This document shows, piece after piece, positions 36,954-48,371 of a DNA stretch of 64,000 nucleotides (position 1 is the first letter of the stretch; every line of letters starts with the position of its first letter). The notes beneath the pieces are model-generated. The model did no database searches. It had not been told where the DNA came from and saw only the letters and a list, made by a program, of their open reading frames with translations. The DNA comes from Hydractinia symbiolongicarpus (lineage: Eukaryota > Cnidaria > Hydrozoa > Anthoathecata > Hydractiniidae). Where the stretch lies: positions 1,362,001 through 1,426,000 of the forward strand of contig NC_079889.1 of assembly GCF_029227915.1 (NCBI RefSeq), read 5' to 3'. Both the position numbers and the translations under genes were made by a program.

Positions 36954-37063
36954 TGTCTTTAATATTAACCGTACTTCATCTATCTATGAGCTACGGAAAC
37001 ATGAAATATGCGATATATAAAAGACGGGCGGCCCCCTGGATTTTTCCACGGGCTACTGGCTAG
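36954..37063 (+). mobile_element. Helitron-like element, tandem copy 2
   Basis: Starts TGTCTTTAATATTAACCG (diverged 5' end) and ends with GGATTTTTCCACGGG, then GGCTAG/T. It abuts a third 5' end. Confidence 0.7.
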
Positions 37064-38250
37064 TCTCTTTAATAATAGCCGTCGTCTGTCCGCGAAAGAC
37101 GCGTCCTGTTACGAAAACACGAAGTTTTTAAAATATGCACGAATACCATATGCGATATATTTTTACCGACTTTGTTCTAACCGCTCGCGCGTAATATACC
37201 AATCATGATGCCTGATTCTTAAAAAAAACAATCCAAGACTTTCGCGACCGGACGAAGGCCATTTCGATTTTGAAAGTGGTCGTGTGTGGTTTGTGAGCCT
37301 GTTTGACCTTTTTGTCTTCTGAAAGCTTCATATTTTTGTAATGTTAAGATAAATATATTTTCACGTTTTTTAGCAACGTACAGATCTTAAACGCACCAGT
37401 TCTAGGATTTTTGGCTACGAACGAAGATTTTAATGGCTAGCTAGCTAGGGCCTTACTTATTACTACTCTGCATGGTATAAGAGCTTTTAATTCTAGCCAA
37501 CTTTTTTTAGCTATATCTTTAGCTAAGAGGTAAAAGCATAAAGATGCAGTTTTGCTACAACATTATTCTTAAGCAATAATTCTTATGCTAAAAGCAGTTA
37601 GCTGTGTAGCTACGTCATTTATCATTTTCCTTGAAAACCTTTCTGCAAATAAAATGACTGAGTGATTGTTTTAGCTAGCCAGGAAACCGAAGTGGCAATG
37701 AAGTTTTTTTGGAAAATGGTATTACATTTATGCGCCTGTTCAACTCTGTTTAACTGTACTAAGCGCTTACCCCGGTGTTAACCACAGACTGTTTTTTGGA
37801 AAAGGCTGTTACGCCTATGCGCATGTGCGATGTGATTTACCTGTACTAGGGGTCAGCCCACTGCGACATTTAATTTTTACGCCTGTTCGAATGTGCAACA
37901 CTGTTCACTTGGACTAACCGCTCAGCCCTGTGTTAGCAATAAACAGAGTCTGCGAGGAATTTTTTTTCAAAAGAGTATTATCCCTATACGCCTGTGCAAC
38001 ACTGTTTAACTTTGCTATGCGCGCAGCTTGGTGTCACGATTAATTTTTTAACTTTTACAAAAAGTTATTCCGCAAAAAAAAAATAATGTTGACCTATTGT
38101 TTTTGCAATGATGGAGTAACAACGCTTTGTAAACTCTGTTTTCAGCTATCGTTGCGGAAAATTTATTTTTTGAAAAATATGTTACAGTCATAACACTATA
38201 ATGGTGTATGCGCTTCACTTGATTTACGACATACTGTATACCTGTAATGC
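37064..38250 (+). mobile_element. Helitron-like 5' end with degenerate internal repeats
   Basis: A third 5' end (TCTCTTTAATAATAGCCGTCGTCTG) opens a longer stretch. From about 37680 to 38250 the same sentence-like block recurs in diverged form every 120-160 bp: (A)TTACGCCTATGCGCATGTG, then a CTGTTTAACTGTACTA run, then GCGCTCAGCCC, then GTGTTAACAATAAACAG. Related blocks occur at 42430-42670 and 45110-45360, and inverted at 56500-57000. No 3' terminus was assigned. Confidence 0.5.
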
Positions 38251-38945
38251 GATATAATATTTATTTTTACAAAAGCTTTTGTATAATTCAAAAATTCTTT
38301 TACAAAATTCCATGGGTAGTTAGCTTTTGTTATTCCCTCGATGCAGTTTTTTTATATAAATACAGTTAAAGTTACAAACAATTGACATTGCGTTGTCGAT
38401 TTCGTTAAAAAGTTTTAATTTTCGCGCGTTTTCAATGAAATTAACAAAAACAAGTTTAATGATGATAGGAAGAGAACGTAAATTTTGAGAAGATTTTGTA
38501 AGCGATTTTTTCTTTCTAAATCTGAACCCTGAATTTATTTTTTAAAGTTTGTTTCATCCTTAACCACTCACATTTTTTATAACAACAATAAAGTTTCTCT
38601 ATAGCTGGATGTGCTTATTTTATTGCTGAAATTTACTGTGTTTATAACTGAACAAAAAGTTTAAGATCTTTAAGTTTCTAAAACTTTGAGAAAAAGAGTC
38701 ACTTTTTAACCCCAACCAGGCGACAAAAATTATTGTTAAATAAATGAATTTTACGAGAAAGCGGCATAACATTACTTTCGATAAACTATGCTATAAAAAA
38801 AGAAAAATATGTAGTTTATGCTGCTTTCGGGCCTCTTGTGTATTTTTCCAGGAACCATGACTATCGCAGAGTAAATTTATAACCGGTTCGCGAAATAACG
38901 GTACGCAAAATAATTACAACGGCGAATTCCTGTGGTAACGAGTAT

Positions 38946-39072
38946 TCTTCTTAATAATAGCCGTAATCTGTGTGTTTAAAAAGGCTGCGCGCAGCTCCAC
39001 ATTGGGTCTTCCGCAGAGTAGATAATGTGCTGAAAGTGACCCTGTGGATTTTTTTCGCGGGTGATCGACTAG
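38946..39072 (+). mobile_element. Helitron-like element
   Basis: Starts near TCTTCTTAATAATAGCCGTAATCTG and ends GTGGATTTTTTTCGCGGGTGATCGACTAG/T. A new 5'-like end (TAATAATAGCTGTATTCTG) follows at once. Confidence 0.6.
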
Positions 39073-39751
39073 TAATAATAGCTGTATTCTGTGCGCTCAA
39101 AAAAGTAGCGCACAACCTGATTTTTACAGACTTTATTTTTATCGAACACAGCTTAATTTCAGAATCAAGGCAGAACCCCAAAAAGCGGAACAATGCTACG
39201 ATGGCTATTTTTGTTCGGAAGTGGTGTAAGGTTTGTACGTCTCCTTTTCTTCTTCTTAATACTTTATATATAGTATTATTTTCTTTATGTTTTCACATGT
39301 TAAGATTAATAGATCGTCACATTTTCTAGCAATGTATAAATCGTGAACAAACCAACATTAAGATCTTGTCTACCAAGGTAGATTTCGACGCAACATCCTG
39401 GTAATGCCAGCTAGCCAGCTATAAGCAGCCTTATTTATTCCTTTTCTTTAAAGTTTTTCTTCAAGTTGGTATATTATTATTTATTTTTATGTTGGGGTTA
39501 TAGCTATCCAGTTAAAGTGAAAGTAGACAAGTGCAGTTTGGCTACAACAGATTTCTTAATCTAAAATTCTATATTTCTTTGCTAAATGCAGTCAGGTAAC
39601 CACACCTTTTATTACTGTCATAAAAATTTATTCTGCAAAATAAAATTACTATGGAAATTTTTTTATTTTAAACCGAAGCTGCAATATACTGTTTTTTTGA
39701 AAAGGTTATTACGCATATACTGATGTGTGACATAATCTGAAATATATAAAA

Positions 39752-40051
39752 CTAGTCGTTAGGCCGTGGAAAATCCACGGGTTCGCCCGTCCTTTTTATA
39801 CCGCATGGCGTGCTTCTCGCTATTGCGCAGCTAAGCTACTATTTTGCGTGACGGACGGACGGACGGACGGACGGACGGACGGACGGACGGACGGACGGAC
39901 GGACGGACGGACGGACGGACGGACGGACGGACGGACGGACGGACGGACGGACGGACGGACGGACGGACGGACGGACGGACGGACGGACGGACGGACGGAC
40001 GGACGGACGGACGGACGGACGGACAGACGTATACGGGCATTATAATATAGA
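39752..40051 (-). mobile_element. Helitron-like element with very long GGAC microsatellite
   Basis: Minus strand: A/TCTATATTATAATGCCCGTATACGTC, then about 43 GTCC units (about 39850-40025), a middle identical in pattern to 12299-12494, then the hairpin TCCACGGA-type stem and CTAG/T. The microsatellite is much longer than in the 12299 copy, so it is unstable within the family. The long frames through it on both strands (poly Arg-Pro-Ser-Val and Thr-Asp-Gly-Arg) are repeat artefacts. Confidence 0.8.
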
Positions 40052-41969
40052 TAAAGGCGATTCCGAATATGTGCATCTCTTATAATAATACTGAGAGTGT
40101 GTCCGTCTGTCTGTGGCAGGCAAAGCGGATGTGTTGAAGTCGCCGAAAGAATTATGTCTATTTTGTTAGCGGGTTTACTTTGTTTACATCACGTGATAAA
40201 AAACGACTCAATTTGATTTGCTAAAATAAATTTAACGACTAATTTTACTTTCGAAAAATGGTGTCCTCTCGCCACCAAAAAAACAAACAAAAAAAAGCAT
40301 ATTTAAAAGAAAAAAGTTCAACTGAAAAAGTTGTAAAGTTGAGTTGGAAGTGAGAAGTGGAGCTAGAAGTAAAGTAAAGTTAGAAGTAGAAAGTAAAAGC
40401 TAGAGTTTGAAGTCGATTTGAAATCACAAATAGTAAGAACTTTGATATTTTTAGACGTTTGGTTTTTATGTCGCTGGAGCAAACAGGCTCCCTTTTTTCA
40501 GCAAAAGCATAATTAATGTATGCCCTGACGCATAACTAATGTATTTGTCCTAAAATTAATAATGCTACATAAAGCTGTTAGCCAACTAACAAACGGAAAA
40601 CTTTGGTTTGTTGAACTCACTGTAATGTCATTATTTTTACATTACTATTGTTTCTCTTTATATTTGTTTTCTGAGCATAAATAGCTAGCTTTAGTTTTAG
40701 CTAAATGTTCCCAGTTTAAGTATATTTAACTGGGTGTCTTAGCTACTGTTAGCAGTAGCTGTTAGCTAGCTAATTTATCCTCTCCAAGCCCTGCTCCCAT
40801 CCCATGGCTAGCTCTAACCTATGAATTATGTTGTTATTCCTCTTTTTAAATTATCTATAGCTAGTTAGTTAGTTTCCAAACTTCTCTTCTTTTATGAGCA
40901 CGAATTATGATGTAACTGGCTAGCTAGCTACCTACAAAATCCTTCAAAGACTTTAACTTTTGCAGGATAGTAGGATGTATTTTGTTAAGAGTATAATTAT
41001 TTTCACATTACCTGTAAACTTTACAAGGGGACCCAACCAATATGACAAGTGGAATAATTTTTTTCAGAATTTAAAGCGTGTGTGTTAAGTTATTTTTTAT
41101 TGTTTTGTTTCTGATATCCTGTTAAACTTTTGTCAGTCTACAAGTAAAATGCCAGGTTATTATTACAGGGGGCTGTAGACATTTGATTGACAGTTTACGT
41201 GGGTTTATGACTTTATTTTAATTTATGAGAGGATGGTATGGTTGTTCGTGTTTTTGTTTATGTTGCAAACTGTTGTTCTTTAAAGTTTTGTGTAAAATTT
41301 TGTGGGAAAAAGACCACATGCAATATACTGAAGGAACAAATTCACGTTTTTGTTGAAATGCCTGATGTGTTTCATAACTTTTTTGTGGAAGATTTATGGG
41401 CAATGGCAGTATAGGACATGCTAAATGAACTGATTTTTGTTGATTTGTATATGCTCCTCAAAAACCAATCTGTTTAACATTTTGTGTAAACTTTTGTAAG
41501 GAAAAAACCGTATATATTCCAAAAATAATATCTTTGTTCATTCAATATTTAGTCCTTATTCTTTTTTGACATTTACGTTTAAAATGGTTGGTAAAGGTCA
41601 CTACAGATCATCATACTAAAAAAAGAAATTTTGTGTTTTTGACCGGTTATATAATTTTTACATTTTGTGTATATTTTTGGGGAACAGGATAGTATGTAAC
41701 CGAATAAATGATTTTCCAGATATAAAATTGATGTTTTTTTACACTTTTAATTAAAATATTAAAGGTTTTCAACGTAATCAAACGTAACACCTTATAAAAT
41801 GTAAATATTTGAGATGTGTCATTTCTGACTTTATTATTATTGTTGGTGTTGTACATGATTCTATACATTATTTTGATTAGCGTTTCAAGCTCTACACATT
41901 GGAAGCATTTGAGGAAAAAAATATTGTGTATTGACGGGTCCTGGCAGACGTCATCAAAATACAAGTTAC
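40052..41969. other. Non-coding stretch
   Basis: No supported exon. It is AT-rich with several TAGCTAGC runs (about 40680-40930) and loosely repeated TTTTGTGTAAA(A/C)TTTTGT motifs (41285-41500, 41660). Confidence 0.4.
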
Positions 41970-42263
41970 AAATCAATTTCCAACTTACTCCTGCCTAAGC
42001 CGATTTTACAGTGCAAATTTTTAAAGAAATTTTTTTTGTACTTTAGAGGACTTTACTGTCGTCAGCAAAATTTTAAAACACGTATCTCCTTATGCGTTTG
42101 CGAACACTTATTTTTATCAGCATTTCAATCTGCACGCATTACAGGCAACAGATAAACTACATTTCGCCAATATTTTTGTATATGCACTGCCGCCGTTAGT
42201 AAAATCTGCAAAACAACCTAATTTTCTGCCTGAGTGGATTCTTCCACGGGCCTTCTCGACTAG

Positions 42264-42735
42264 TTTCTTCTTAAAATCTAAGTCAAGAGAAGGTTACATA
42301 CAAAACGTCGATATTTCGATTTATTTCTAAAAGTTCAGCTTGTATACAATTGGAAATGTATAAGATTTTTATTTTTATTATTATGTTATTATTATTATTT
42401 ATAAAGAAATGCATATATTCTGAATCGCCTTTATTTTATAGATGTGTGACATGGTTTACCAGCTCAGAGCTCAGTCCGGTTGCACAAATAACTTTCAAGG
42501 AAACTTATTTCGCAAAATAAAAAGAATTGTTGCCGACTATCTTTGCTATGACGGGGTAACAATGTTGTTGTTCTTATTTTATTGTTTGAGAAATATATTA
42601 TACGCGAAAAACTACGATGCTGTTTGCGTGGTATCCGGATGTATAGCACAGTTTACGACTGTATAAGCCCTCAACGCTGGGTTAAACATTTAATTGTGGC
42701 TTAACCTGGATTTCGACGCCAGATCCCCCGGCTAG
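42264..42735 (+). mobile_element. Helitron-like segment between two CTAG ends
   Basis: It lies between the 3' ends CTTCCACGGGCCTTCTCGACTAG (ending 42263) and CCCGGCTAG (ending 42735). It contains the TGTGTGACATGGTTTACC...TATGACGGGGTAACAA block shared with 38100 and 45130. Confidence 0.45.
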
Positions 42736-44270
42736 TCTCTTTGTTAATAGCCGTAATCTGTCTGCTTGTGTAGGAAAAAAATATCATGCTATTGACTCAA
42801 GAAGTGCGATGTCTAATTTATTTTGTCTTCTGCGTGTCTTTACAAAAGCCTTATGTAAAGACATGGGTGATTAACTTTTATTGTCCCCTTGATGTAGTTT
42901 GGTAATGAGTAAGGACAACTGTTGTCACTATATAGAAAACTTCAAGGATCATTAAGAAAAAACAAAAACTTTATAACGATCGTGAACTTGTGCAAAAGAA
43001 ATTTAATTAAATAAATATAATGGAGAGCTCGTTCACACAATCCACAGGAATGTGTGTTTGGTTTAGCCTTTCTTCGTCTCCGAAAGAAAATGAACACATT
43101 GGTGAATCTTTCAGGCGGGCCAATTTGTATGCAAGATTACATGAAAAACTAGCCGAGGCAGGTAAAATCTTTATTTATAAACCAGGTCAACATTGATTTT
43201 GAAAGGAATGTCTTAGGATCTATTGCTCATAATGTTGTATTTATTACACTGTAGTCAAGTTTAGCTTAAGATAAACCTATTTCATATTCTAGTACAAGTT
43301 ATTGACTCATAACTTAGGTGGCTAACGTTTAAAACGTTTGTTTGATGGCGCGCCGTTTATTTGTTTTTGCGCAAAAAGCGCCTCTTTAGCTTTACGTACA
43401 AAAGTTTCGCTGATTTTTCTTCCATTTTGAGTCTTATCGCATGTGTTGGTTGTACATTGTTTACTGGTTACTTGTTGTGGATTTTCATGTATATATTTAG
43501 TTCTTTTAACTATGGTTTCACATTGTTGTAAATAACGATTAGCTAAACGAAACCTCCAAAAAGAGCAGTCGATTAGATTGTGAGGTACTCTAGGTCAAGT
43601 TTTGCCTTGCAAAGTTTGATGTCAACATTATCCAGCTTGCGGCACTCTTATAAGATGCTTTCATGATATCGACAATGTAACGTGCACGCAATTGAAATGT
43701 TGTGAGGAAAACGTACCTTGCAATGAATAAGAATACTAAGGAAATACACGGATTAATATCCTGAGAAATTAAACTTTTGGCAACAACTTCGTCAAAAATA
43801 CTAAGAAGACTGTGTTGTGCTGTATAGATTATGTATATAGTAGTGTGGGTTATATATCTCCAATTAACAATTACGAGATGTGTTTTTTGACATATTTTTT
43901 TCCTTATGATTGTATTCATATGTCTTTAACTGTTTTAGAGACCATTTACAAGAGGAGCCTCTTTCTTAAACGCGCTTACTATTGTTGTAAATATGTATTT
44001 TACAAGATAACGGCATAGCATACCTTTTGCGCAAGTGTCAACCTAAATTTTGTAATTAACTGGATGTACTCTTTAAATTTTGCTAAACATCAGACTTAAT
44101 TTGTTCTTATACTAGGGTTTTAGAAAAACCGTGTAGTTGATAATACTTTAGTGCCGTTAAGTGGATATTCGGGGACCATGACAACGGCAGAGTAACTTCA
44201 TTGCAGATATACGAAATAACGGCGCGGGAAATGAGAAGACTCGTAGGCTTTTTCACGGACTAACCACCAG
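42736..44270 (+). mobile_element. 1.5-kb non-autonomous Helitron-like element
   Basis: 5' TCTCTTTGTTAATAGCCGTAATCTGTCTG follows directly on a CTAG. The 3' end is CTTTTTCACGGACTAACCACCAG, with a weakened hairpin and CCAG in place of CTAG, followed by a new TC start. It has no helicase or Rep coding sequence. It carries an exon-like frame at 43020-43161 that may be a captured host fragment. Confidence 0.55.
43020..43161 (+). CDS. Exon-like frame, possible captured gene fragment
   Basis: Starts ATG (MESSFTQSTGMCVWFSLSSS) and reads 47 codons to KLAEAG, where GGCAG/GTAAAA looks like a splice donor. Codon content is less AT-biased than its surroundings. I do not recognise the peptide and find no downstream exon. 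The duplicate at 45714 has an extra G (frameshift) and has lost the donor, so only this copy is open. Confidence 0.3.
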
Positions 44271-44396
44271 TCTCTTTAATAATAGCCGTCATCTGTCTGT
44301 CGCTGAGGTAAATGTTAGAGTAAGTAGCGGGACGCACGAAATGCGGTATATAAAGGACAGTCAAACCCTTGAAGTTCACCACGGACAACCGACTAG
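44271..44396 (+). mobile_element. Short Helitron-like element
   Basis: TCTCTTTAATAATAGCCGTCATCTGTCTGTCG at the 5' end; TTCACCACGGACAACCGACTAG/T at the 3' end. The hairpin is eroded on its left arm. Confidence 0.65.
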
Positions 44397-44409
44397 TATA
44401 TTTAATTTG

Positions 44410-44630
44410 TTCTCCAGAAGTACAATCTAAAACTGCATAGCATCCTTGGTGAAAAGATGGGATTAAAGTCTAACTCTTATTTCGAATAATTTTCATACAA
44501 TATGCTGTTAGATACTTGATGGGCTAGATGTAATTTCATTTTTAAGTTTTCCTTTGGGAAAAAAGCAGTAAAAAGCTGTTAAGAATTTTTTCATTTAAAG
44601 ATCCATCTGTTAAAGTTCTAAAATTACGAT
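44410..44630 (-). pseudogene. NLR relic fragment (duplicated piece)
   Basis: Diverged match to the winged-helix region of the NLR genes. The text gatgtaatttcatttttaag...gggaaaaaagcagtaaaaagctgttaagaattttttcatttaaagatcc aligns with 49590-49690 of NLR1 (gatgtaatgtcatttttatg...ggaaagaagtagtacacagctgttaaaaactcttgcattaaaagatgg). It has many substitutions and no long frame. It is the truncated duplicate of the relic at 46970-47480. Confidence 0.6.
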
Positions 44631-45431
44631 TACGATTCACTTTCCAATGTACTTCTGCCTAAGTGGATTTTACAGTGCAAATTTCTAAAGAATTTTTTTT
44701 GCACTTTAGAGGACTTTGCTGACGTCAGCAAAATTTTAAAATTTTAAAACACTTATATTTATCTTCTTATGCGTTTGCGAACACTTATTTTTATCAGCGT
44801 TTCAATCTGCACGCATTACAGGCAACAGATAAACTACATTTCGGCAATTTTTTTTGTATATGCACTGCGGCCGTTAGCAAAATCTGCAAAACAACCTAAT
44901 TTTCTGCCTGAGTGGATTCTTCCACGGGCCTTCTCGACTAGTTTCTTCATAAACTTTAAATCTGAGTCAAGAGAAGGTTACATAAAAAACGTCGATATTT
45001 TGATTTATTTCTAAAAGTTCAGCTTGTATACAATTTATAATGTATAAGATTTTTATTTTTATTATTATGTTATTATTATTATTTATAAAGAAATGCACAT
45101 ATTCGGAATCGCCTTTATTTTATAGATGTGTGACATGGTTTACCAGCTCAGAGCTCAGTCCGGTTGCACGAATAATTATTTTTTGAACTTTTAAGGAAAC
45201 TTATTTCGCAAAAAAAAAAGAATTATTGCCGACTATCTTTGCTATGACGGGGTAACAATGTTGTTGTTATTATTTTATTGTTTAAGAAATATATTATACG
45301 CGAAAAACTACGATGCTGTTTGCGTGGCATCCGGATGTATAGCACAGTTTACGACTGTATAAACCCTCAACGCTGGGTTAAAAATTTAATTGTGGCTTAA
45401 CCTGGATTTCGACGCCAGATCTCTCGGCTAG

Positions 45432-46834
45432 TCTCTTTGTTAATAGCCGTAATCTGTCTGTTTGTGTAGGAAAAAAATATCATGCTATTGACTCAAGAAG
45501 TGCGATGTCTAATTTATTTTGTCTTCTGCGTGTCTTTACAAAAGCCTTATGTAAAGACATGGGTGATTAACTTTTATTGTCCCCTTGATGTAGTTTGGTA
45601 ATGAGTAAGGACAACTGTTGTCACTATATAGAAAACTTCAAGGATCATTAGGAAAAAACAAAAACTTTAACGATCGTGAACTTGTGCAAAAGAAATTTAA
45701 TTAAATAAATATAATGGAGAGCTCGTTCACACAATCCACAGGAATGTGTGTTTGGTTTAGCCTTTCTTCGTCTCCGAAAGAAAATGAACACATTGGTGAA
45801 TCTTTCAGGCGGGGCCAATTTATATGCAAGATTACATGAAAAACTAGCCGAGGCGGTTGAAATTTTTATTTATAAATCAGGTCAACATTGATTTTAAAAG
45901 GAATGTCTTAGGATCTATTGCTCATAATGTTGTATTTGTTATAGTGTAGTCAAGTTTAGCTTAAGATAAACCTATTTCATATTCTAGTACAAGTTATTGA
46001 CTCACAACTTAGGTGGCTAACGTTTGAACGGATTTTCATGTATATATTTAGTTCTTTTAACTATGGTTTTACATTTTTGTAAATAACGATTGGCTAAACG
46101 AGAACTCCAAAAACATGGAACCAGTCGATTAGATTGACAAGTTGTGAGGTACTCTAGGTCAAATTTTGCATTGCGAAGTTTGATGTTGACATTATCCAGC
46201 TTGCGGCACTCTTATAAGATGCTTTCATGATATCGACAATGTAACGTGCACGCGATTGAAATGTTGTGAGGAAAACGTAGCTTTGCAATGAATAAGAATA
46301 CTAAGGAGACACACGGATTGATATCCTGAGAAATTAAACTTTTGGCAACGACTTACGTCAAGAATACTAAGAAGACTGTGTTGTGTTGTATAGATTATAT
46401 ATAGTAGTGTGGGTTATATATGTCCACTTAACAATTACGAGATGTGTTTTTTGACATATTTTTTCCCCATATGATTGTATTTATATGTCTTTAACTGTTT
46501 TCGAGACTATTTACAAGAGGAGCCTCTTTCTTAAACGCGCTTACTATTGTTGTAAATATATATTTTACAAGATAACGGCATAGCATACCTTTTGCGCAAG
46601 TGTCAACCTAAATTTTGTAATTAACTGGATGTGCTCTTTAAATTTTGCTAAACATCAGACTTAATTTGTTCTTATACTAGGGTTTTAGAAAAACCGTGTA
46701 GTTGATAATACTTTAGTGCCGTTAAGTGGATATTCGGGAACCATGACAACGGCAGAGTAACTTCATAACAGATACACGAAATAACGGCGCGGGAAATGAG
46801 AAGACTCGTAGGCTTTTCACGGACTAACCACCAG
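45432..46834 (+). mobile_element. 1.4-kb non-autonomous Helitron-like element (duplicate)
   Basis: Duplicate of 42736-44270 with the same 5' TC start after CTAG and the same CCAG 3' end. It lacks the extra block of about 150 bp. Confidence 0.55.
45714..45856 (+). pseudogene. Broken duplicate of the exon-like frame
   Basis: Same text as 43020-43161, but with one inserted G (TTTCAGGCGGGGCC) that shifts the frame, and GAGGCGGTTGAAA in place of the GAGGCAGGTAAAA donor. Confidence 0.4.
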
Positions 46835-46960
46835 TCTCTTTAATAATAGCCGTCATCTGTCTGTCGCTGAGGTAAATGTTACAGTAAGTAGCGGGACGCA
46901 CGAAATGCGGTGTATGAAGGACAGGCAATCCCTTGAAGTTCACCACGGACCACCGACTAG
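46835..46960 (+). mobile_element. Short Helitron-like element (duplicate)
   Basis: Duplicate of 44271-44396 with the same TC start and GACTAG/T end. Confidence 0.65.
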
Positions 46961-46969
46961 TATATTTAA

Positions 46970-47480
46970 TTTGTTCTCCAGAAGTACAATCTAAAACTGC
47001 ATAGCATCCTTGGTGAAAAGATGGGATTAAAGTCTAACTCTTATTTCGAATAATTTTCATACAATATGCTGTTAAATACTTGATGGGCTAGATGTAATTT
47101 CATTTTTAAGTTTTCCTTCGGGAAAAAAGCAGTAAAAAGCTGTTAAGAATTTTTTCATTTAAGGATCCATCTGTTAAAGTTTTAAAATTAGGCAAGTAAC
47201 TTCAATGTTTTTCTAAGTTATCTTCTCTTGTAAGTCAGCGACATATATTACGATATCCCAATTATCAAGCATATTTCTTGCAAGAAAGTATAAAGGAAAA
47301 TCCACTTTTTTGGTATACTTTATTTTAAAAATGTGAAATTTGTTGGTAACATTTTGTTACGTGGTCAAATGTTGCAGTGTCTATACAAAAAGAGAGAGAC
47401 AGTTGTCACGAAAAAACTGTTGTTCTTTTCGGGAACCTCATAAAATTTTTGTTCCTGATATAGAAAATCCTCAATATACT
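46970..47480 (-). pseudogene. NLR relic (NACHT/winged-helix region)
   Basis: Recognisable but decayed counterpart of about 49540-49960 in NLR1: the ctgttaagaattttttcatttaaggatcc block, then gtaagtcagcgacatatattacgatatc, ttgcaagaaagtataaaggaaaatccac, tggtaacattttgttacgtgg and tgttgttcttttcgggaacc, in the same order. Frames are broken throughout. It ends abruptly next to the Helitron-like element, which suggests that transposon activity truncated a former NLR gene. Confidence 0.65.
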
Positions 47481-47582
47481 TTTTAACCTGTTAAAAGAAA
47501 ATGATGCTTTTTTGACCTAAGAGAAAAGTATGTATATAGATCATTTTTCCAGCTTCCCAGTACATCAAATATATTAAAAAGG

Positions 47583-47661
47583 GATGACCACTTTACATAT
47601 GAAAAGGTTTGACCACTTTACATATGAAAAGGTTTGACCACTTTACATATGAAAAGGCTTA
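47583..47661. repeat. 27-bp tandem repeat, 3 copies
   Basis: Three almost exact copies of TTTGACCACTTTACATATGAAAAGG. Confidence 0.9.
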
Positions 47662-48371
47662 AACTGTAATAACAGCGCTATGAACACAACACGTTCTTAT
47701 GCCTAATAGACAAAAAATTAAACATTCAGAAATTCTGTAAACTTGTATTAAAATATCGTTTGTGAGAGTCTACATTTGCGGATTTGTTGCTTTTCTTTGG
47801 ATGTTTCTTTTCTTTGGATTACATTAGATCAAGTAATTATTCCTTTCTACACATCTTTATTTTATTCAGAACTAAGTTAAAATTTTATGAGGCATTTTAC
47901 TGTCCTTGTTTAGCAACAAGGTCTCATGCATTGTTCGATTATCTCCAATCAGTAATCTGCAAGCTTGGAAGACACTGGTAATAATATCTTGTTTTACAGA
48001 TTAGAAAAAATAACTAAACTTTAAGTCAAACAAATTTTTTTCTGTGCATAAAAAAGTGTATATATAAAAGTACAAGAAGAATTTCAATGCTTTTTAAAAA
48101 AATTCAAAATATTCTTAACCTTATGACGTCATTGCACGGTTAAAGGTTGTGGCGCATTTTCTCGTGTCGTAAAAGGTTCTTAAATAAAGTTTACCATCTA
48201 CAACCTTTAACGCGATACAACTTATAAAATAAAATGAGAAAAGAAAGAAAAATGCAAAGAACAGAATTTTTTAAAAATTGTTGACGCAATTAAAACCCAC
48301 TAAAATCCACGAAATTTTAAAACCATTCTACAATTACAAAATAGACTTGCTCATCAAATTCACATGTTAAT

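Larger units (their letters stand above)
41970..44630. repeat. 2.6-kb tandem duplication, unit 1
   Basis: Matches 44635-47190 in the same orientation. Shared landmarks: gcaaattt...ctttagaggactt (42015/44680), ATGTGTGACATGGTTTACC (42442/45124), the exon-like frame (43020/45714), and the short Helitron-like element (44271/46835). Unit 1 has an extra block of about 150 bp at 43330-43480. Confidence 0.9.
44635..47190. repeat. 2.6-kb tandem duplication, unit 2
   Basis: Second copy of 41970-44630 with scattered substitutions and small indels. Its right border lies inside NLR relic sequence that continues to about 47480, which shows that the duplication started after the relic was already there. 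Confidence 0.9.

Noticed and set aside
39831-40076. Arg-Pro-Ser-Val and Thr-Asp-Gly-Arg repeat proteins on both strands
   Set aside because: They are pure tetranucleotide microsatellite read in different frames; the same applies to 12367-12634.
42442-42666. 74-codon frame MCDMVYQLRAQ...
   Set aside because: It lies in repeated Helitron-like core sequence, and its duplicate at 45124 is interrupted; there is no family resemblance.
41970-47190. Assembly artefact as the cause of the 2.6-kb duplication
   Set aside because: The copies differ by many substitutions, small indels and a block of about 150 bp, which a false duplication of one allele is less likely to show; haplotype merging cannot be fully excluded.
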